A DNA stretch of 64,000 bases, taken from positions 124,001 through 188,000 of the forward strand of contig PBBL01000047.1 in the NCBI GenBank assembly GCA_002716585.1. Reading direction: 5' to 3'. Positions within the stretch are counted from its first letter, which is position 1, and the number at the start of each line of letters is the position of its first letter. Under the pieces are notes generated by a model. It was not told the origin of the DNA, searched no databases, and saw nothing but the letters and a program-made list of their open reading frames with translations. A program made the position numbers and the translations under genes. This DNA comes from Myxococcales bacterium. GTDB lineage: Bacteria; Myxococcota_A; Bradymonadia; Bradymonadales; GCA-2716585. Shown here one piece after another: positions 60,713 to 64,000 of this stretch.

Positions 60713-61468
60713 TCAGGGCTCGGCTCGGGGCGCGGGGCGCCCCAGCTTCAAGGTGATGACCAGGAACATGCGGGCGGTGTAGACGAAGTAGACCCCCAGG
60801 TACATCCAGAAGTAGACCTCGACGGCGTTCAGGAACGCCAGGATGACGATGTAGGTCGGGTAGTTCATCATCTGCTGCGCCACCCACTCGACGAGGCCCA
60901 CCGCGCGCCGCAGCGGCGACGGGCGAGCGGGCGGGGCGGCCGCGGGGGCGTCCGCCCCGGCCTCGCGGCTGGGCGGGGCGGTCGCCTCCAGGTACTCGGG
61001 GCGCCGCGTGAAGGTGGTCAGGCTCAGCGCCATGGAGATCAGCGCCACGCCGCCGACGCCGACGATCAGGTAGAGCGGGTCGTCGTGGACCCGGTACAGG
61101 CGTATGGCGACGGCGCCGTAGAGGATCTTGGCCTTGAGCTCGTCCATCATGAAGTCGAGCAGGTGACCCGCCTTGGACGAGACCCCCCGGTGGCGCGCGA
61201 GCTGGCCGTCGGCGCAGTCGAGCACGTAGGCGAGCTGGTAGATCAGCACCGCGACGATCAGCCCCGGCCAGGTGGTCCACCCCAGCATCACGCCCGCGCC
61301 CACGAGCGAGGTCAGGAAGGCGCTCAGGGTCACCTGATTGGGCGTCACCCGGGTGCCGCTCAGGGCGTACACCACCACCGCGGCGAAGGGGCGCGTCAGG
61401 TAGACGATCCAGGGGTGCTCGCGCTTTTTGAGGGTCTGGCGGTAGATCGCTCGGATGTCCGAGAGCAT
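60713..61468 (-). CDS. CDP-alcohol phosphatidyltransferase family protein
   Basis: 251 residues, inner membrane. The signature D-x2-D-G-x2-A-R-x8-G-x3-D-x3-D is complete (DCADGQLARHRGVSSKAGHL and then D-F-M-M-D), giving the four metal-binding Asp. Around it lie about five or six transmembrane helices, with an Ala/Pro-rich loop at about 165-190. The enzyme joins a CDP-linked lipid or alcohol with its partner. It lies 69 bases upstream of the nucleotidyltransferase gene in the same direction, so the pair probably acts in one lipid pathway. Confidence 0.92.
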   Translation of the reverse strand: MLSDIRAIYRQTLKKREHPWIVYLTRPFAAVVVYALSGTRVTPNQVTLSAFLTSLVGAGVMLGWTTWPGLIVAVLIYQLAYVLDCADGQLARHRGVSSKAGHLLDFMMDELKAKILYGAVAIRLYRVHDDPLYLIVGVGGVALISMALSLTTFTRRPEYLEATAPPSREAGADAPAAAPPARPSPLRRAVGLVEWVAQQMMNYPTYIVILAFLNAVEVYFWMYLGVYFVYTARMFLVITLKLGRPAPRAEP

Positions 61469-61654
61469 GGTCCTGCTCCTGCGAGGGTCCGATCACGGTC
61501 GGCGGCGCCAGCATAGGCGGAGTCGGTCGGAACGGCAACGTTTCCGGCGCGTGTGGCATAAGGGCGGCCCTGCTCGGGTTGCCCTTTCACGCGCCGAGCC
61601 CTTCAAACCGCGGCGTGGATGCTCTAGGTTGAGGCGTCCTCACGGGAGGTTGCT

Positions 61655-63334
61655 ATGGAGCCCGACACCTCACAGATCCTGCGCGCCATGGAAGGGTGGC
61701 GCCGCCGCCTCAGCCTCCGCCGTGGTCTCGTCCAGGCCCACAAGGTGATGGCGGTCGGCGCGGCGCTCGTCGGGGCGTTCCTCCTGATCGGCCTCTTTGT
61801 CCCGATCCCGGCGGGGGCGCTCCAGTCGCCCGCGGTGATCGGGGCGATCGGCCTCGCCGTCACCGCGCTCGCCGCGTTGATCGCGCTGTGGACGACCCGC
61901 TTCAGCCGCCGCGACGCGGCGCAGGTCGTCGATCTGCGCCAGGACGCCGGGGCGCTCTACACCACCGCCGAGGACGTCCTGACCCGCCTGGAGCGCGGCG
62001 AATCCGTCTCCGAAGCCCAGCGCCGGTGCCTGGAGCGCGCCAGCGCCGAGGCCCTGGCGCTCCCCCTCGCCGAGCTGGTCCCGCTCCGGCCCTCGCCCTG
62101 GTGGGCGGCGTCGCTGGTGGTGATCCTGCTCGGGGTGGCGCTGCCGCTGGCGCCGTTCGCCGTCGATCAGGCGGTGATCCTCGACCAACAGCGGCTGGAG
62201 GCGGCGAGCGAGGCGGTCAAGGAGCTGAACAAGCGCCTCGACAAGCTGGACGAGGTCGCCCAGCTCGACCCCTCGATGCGTCGGGAGCTGCGGCGCCTGG
62301 CGCGCCGCATCCAGGCGAAGGAGATCAAGCCCCGCGAGGCGTTGGAGGAGATCGGCGACCTCAAGCGACGGATGCGGAGCGAGCAGCTCAAGAACCGGGA
62401 GTCCGCCTCGCGGGCCAACCGCGCCGCGCGCGCCGCCGCCCGCGAGCTGGGGCGCGGCGAGTCGACGTCGAAGCTGGCGCAGCGCCTCGCCGAGGGCGCG
62501 CGGACCGAGCAGTCCCGCTCCGAGCGGGAGCGCTCCGCCGCGGAGGCCGCCGACGCCGCACGCCGCCTCAAGCAGCTCAGCCGCCCCGGGGATCGCGCCG
62601 AGGCCCGCGAGCGCCTCGGCGCTGCGTCGCGCGCTGCCGAGGCCGCCGGGGACGCGCGCCTCTCCGAGGCGCTCCAGCAAGCCTCCGGGGCGGTCGCCTC
62701 AGGCGACAACCAGTCGATGGACCGAGCCGCCGAGGACCTGCGCGAGGCGCTGCGTCAGGCGGGCGACGCCGCCGGGCAGGAGCACCTGAACGAGCTGGCC
62801 GAGGCGCTCGATCAGGTTCAGCGGCAGCTCGCCGGTCAACAGGCCGGTCGCGGCACGGCCAGCGGCGACGAGCGGCAGGTCGCCCCGGGGCCGCGCGACT
62901 GGTCCAGGGGAGGCGCGCCTGGTGAGGGGCCGCCCGGAGAGGGCGAGCCGGGCTCGATGGCTGGGAAGGGGCACTCCGACGCCGAGCAGGAGGGCAAAGA
63001 GTCGGGCGACAAGCACTTTGACGCCGATCGCTCCTCGGACGACGTCCCCGAGGAGGCGCTCGCCGACTACAAGGAGCTGTACGAGAAGCTGCTGCTGGAG
63101 GATCCCAACCGGATCATCACCGCGGTCAAGGGCGAGAAGGGCGAGGGGGTCGAGCAGGATCAGGTGGACGTGCTGCGCGGCGGGCGGCAGGCGCCTCGCG
63201 ACGAGCAGGCCCGCGGGGGCATCGAGCGCCTGCCGGGCACCTACGCCGATGACGCCCGCGAGTCGATGGACAACGAGACGGTGCCCCCCGGTTACCGGGA
63301 GGCGGTGCGCCACTACTTCGACGAACGTCAGTAG
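61655..63334 (+). CDS. Membrane protein with long coiled coil, next to moxR
   Basis: 559 residues, start set by GGGAGG before the ATG. Two N-terminal transmembrane helices (about 32-52 and 60-80) and one near 145-165 are followed by a long Ala/Arg/Glu-rich coiled coil (about 170-420). The C-terminal part is hydrophilic and Gly/Glu-rich (GEGPPGEGEPGS) and ends with a conserved-looking VPPGYREAVRHYFDER. Proteins of this layout precede MoxR/DUF58 operons in several phyla. I assign no function beyond a likely membrane partner of the downstream MoxR ATPase. Confidence 0.85.
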   Translation: MEPDTSQILRAMEGWRRRLSLRRGLVQAHKVMAVGAALVGAFLLIGLFVPIPAGALQSPAVIGAIGLAVTALAALIALWTTRFSRRDAAQVVDLRQDAGALYTTAEDVLTRLERGESVSEAQRRCLERASAEALALPLAELVPLRPSPWWAASLVVILLGVALPLAPFAVDQAVILDQQRLEAASEAVKELNKRLDKLDEVAQLDPSMRRELRRLARRIQAKEIKPREALEEIGDLKRRMRSEQLKNRESASRANRAARAAARELGRGESTSKLAQRLAEGARTEQSRSERERSAAEAADAARRLKQLSRPGDRAEARERLGAASRAAEAAGDARLSEALQQASGAVASGDNQSMDRAAEDLREALRQAGDAAGQEHLNELAEALDQVQRQLAGQQAGRGTASGDERQVAPGPRDWSRGGAPGEGPPGEGEPGSMAGKGHSDAEQEGKESGDKHFDADRSSDDVPEEALADYKELYEKLLLEDPNRIITAVKGEKGEGVEQDQVDVLRGGRQAPRDEQARGGIERLPGTYADDARESMDNETVPPGYREAVRHYFDERQ

Positions 63335-63427
63335 ATCCGCGGCGATCTGGATCCGCGAGGGAGGTTGCGGTATCCAGATGAACCGCCCGCGGCCAGCCGC
63401 CGCGGCGCATGGTCAGGGGAGGAGGAG

Positions 63428-64000
63428 ATGGAGGACTTTGAAGCGCGCCGCCAGGCGTTTCGCGAGGCGGTTGAGCGGCTTGAGGCGGCGATCGGGCAGG
63501 TGCTCGTGGGGCAGCGCGACGTGGTGCGCCACGTCCTGACGGCGCTCATGGGCGGCGGCCACGTGCTGCTGGAGGGGGTCCCCGGGCTCGGCAAGACCCT
63601 GCTGGTGCGGACCCTCTCCGAGGCGCTCCAGCTCGATTACAACCGGATCCAGTTCACCCCGGACCTGATGCCCGCCGACATCCTCGGCACGACCATCATC
63701 GTGCAGGGCGAGGGCGGTGAGCGGGAGTTCTCCTTCCGCAAGGGGCCGGTGTTCACCCAGGTGCTGTTGGCTGATGAGATCAACCGCGCCACCCCCAAGA
63801 CCCAGTCGGCGATGTTGGAGGCGATGCAGGAGGGCTCGGTCACCGTCGGAGGCCGCCACCACAAGCTGGCGCAGCCGTTCATCGTGCTCGCCACCCAGAA
63901 CCCCCTGGAGATGGAGGGGACCTACCCGTTGCCTGAGGCGCAGCTCGACCGCTTCCTGTTCAAGGCGATGGTGCCGTTCCCCACGCTGGACGAGCTGAGC
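63428..64000 (+). CDS. MoxR-family AAA+ ATPase (3' partial)
   Basis: Begins at an ATG with GGGGAGGAGG upstream and runs open for 191 codons to the window end. Visible are the N-terminal [19 protein letters not shown], Walker [27 protein letters not shown], the Walker [17 protein letters not shown], a [10 protein letters not shown] arch and the sensor [18 protein letters not shown]. MoxR ATPases act as chaperones that assemble metal or VWA-domain proteins. DUF58 and VWA genes would be expected just beyond the edge. Confidence 0.94.
   Translation, partial: MEDFEARRQAFREAVERLEAAIGQVLVGQRDVVRHVLTALMGGGHVLLEGVPGLGKTLLVRTLSEALQLDYNRIQFTPDLMPADILGTTIIVQGEGGEREFSFRKGPVFTQVLLADEINRATPKTQSAMLEAMQEGSVTVGGRHHKLAQPFIVLATQNPLEMEGTYPLPEAQLDRFLFKAMVPFPTLDELS

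Overview
This window reads as chromosomal DNA from a GC-rich (roughly 70% by eye) member of the Myxococcota. The evidence is a block shaped like the Agl/Glt gliding machinery, an AgmX/PglI-type C-terminal domain, a MYXO-CTERM-like tail on a TPR protein, one very large kinase/sigma54-activator hybrid, and many TPR, lipoprotein and low-complexity proteins. I saw no rRNA, tRNA, CRISPR array, transposase or phage gene. The third codon position is so GC-rich that nearly every real gene is shadowed by long antisense frames, which are left out.

Layout. 1-8.5 kb: TPR protein (cut by the window edge), TPR lipoprotein, small secreted protein, TolQ/ExbB-like protein, two ExbD-like proteins and a GltG-like TonB-type protein, which together form an energised envelope-spanning machine. 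8.9-14.1 kb: a small secreted protein, an outer-membrane beta-barrel, a Wza-like lipoprotein and a Wzc-like tyrosine kinase, i.e. a polysaccharide export unit without glycosyltransferases. 14.1-18.5 kb: ribF, an orphan GspE-N-type protein, aroE and an SH3/beta-barrel protein. 18.6-23.4 kb (minus): DEDDh exonuclease, SctQ-like protein with SpoA domains, PEGA lipoprotein and VirB11-like ATPase with a very long disordered tail. 23.7-28.7 kb: a helical protein of unknown function, a sigma-70-like factor, a gene-poor stretch, then a small secreted protein and a 27-residue peptide that share a nine-residue motif. 28.9-34.8 kb: a 1960-residue Ser/Thr kinase, NTPase, TPR, GAF, sigma54-activator and Fis protein. 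34.8-38.6 kb: two ArsA/Get3-like ATPases and the MYXO-CTERM TPR protein.

38.9-51.0 kb is the most novel stretch. It holds a PqqD-like protein, a 2273-residue Ig/FG-GAP lipoprotein, a 57-residue peptide with a Gly/Tyr/Cys tail, an HPr-kinase-like protein whose start overlaps the peptide's stop, a glycosyltransferase and a MiaE-like diiron protein on the other strand, a radical SAM/SPASM enzyme and an S26-type peptidase translationally coupled to it. Together these look like an undescribed RiPP pathway, with peptide, recognition protein, kinase-like enzyme, radical SAM maturase and protease.

51.0-59.9 kb: larB and larC, two complementary sensor proteins, larA and a tandem AAA+ ATPase, all on the plus strand and mostly overlapping or nearly so. 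This is a nickel-pincer enzyme locus wrapped around a two-component system. 59.9-61.5 kb (minus): a cytidylyltransferase-like protein and a CDP-alcohol phosphatidyltransferase, probably making a phospholipid head group. 61.7-64 kb: a membrane coiled-coil protein and a MoxR ATPase running off the end.
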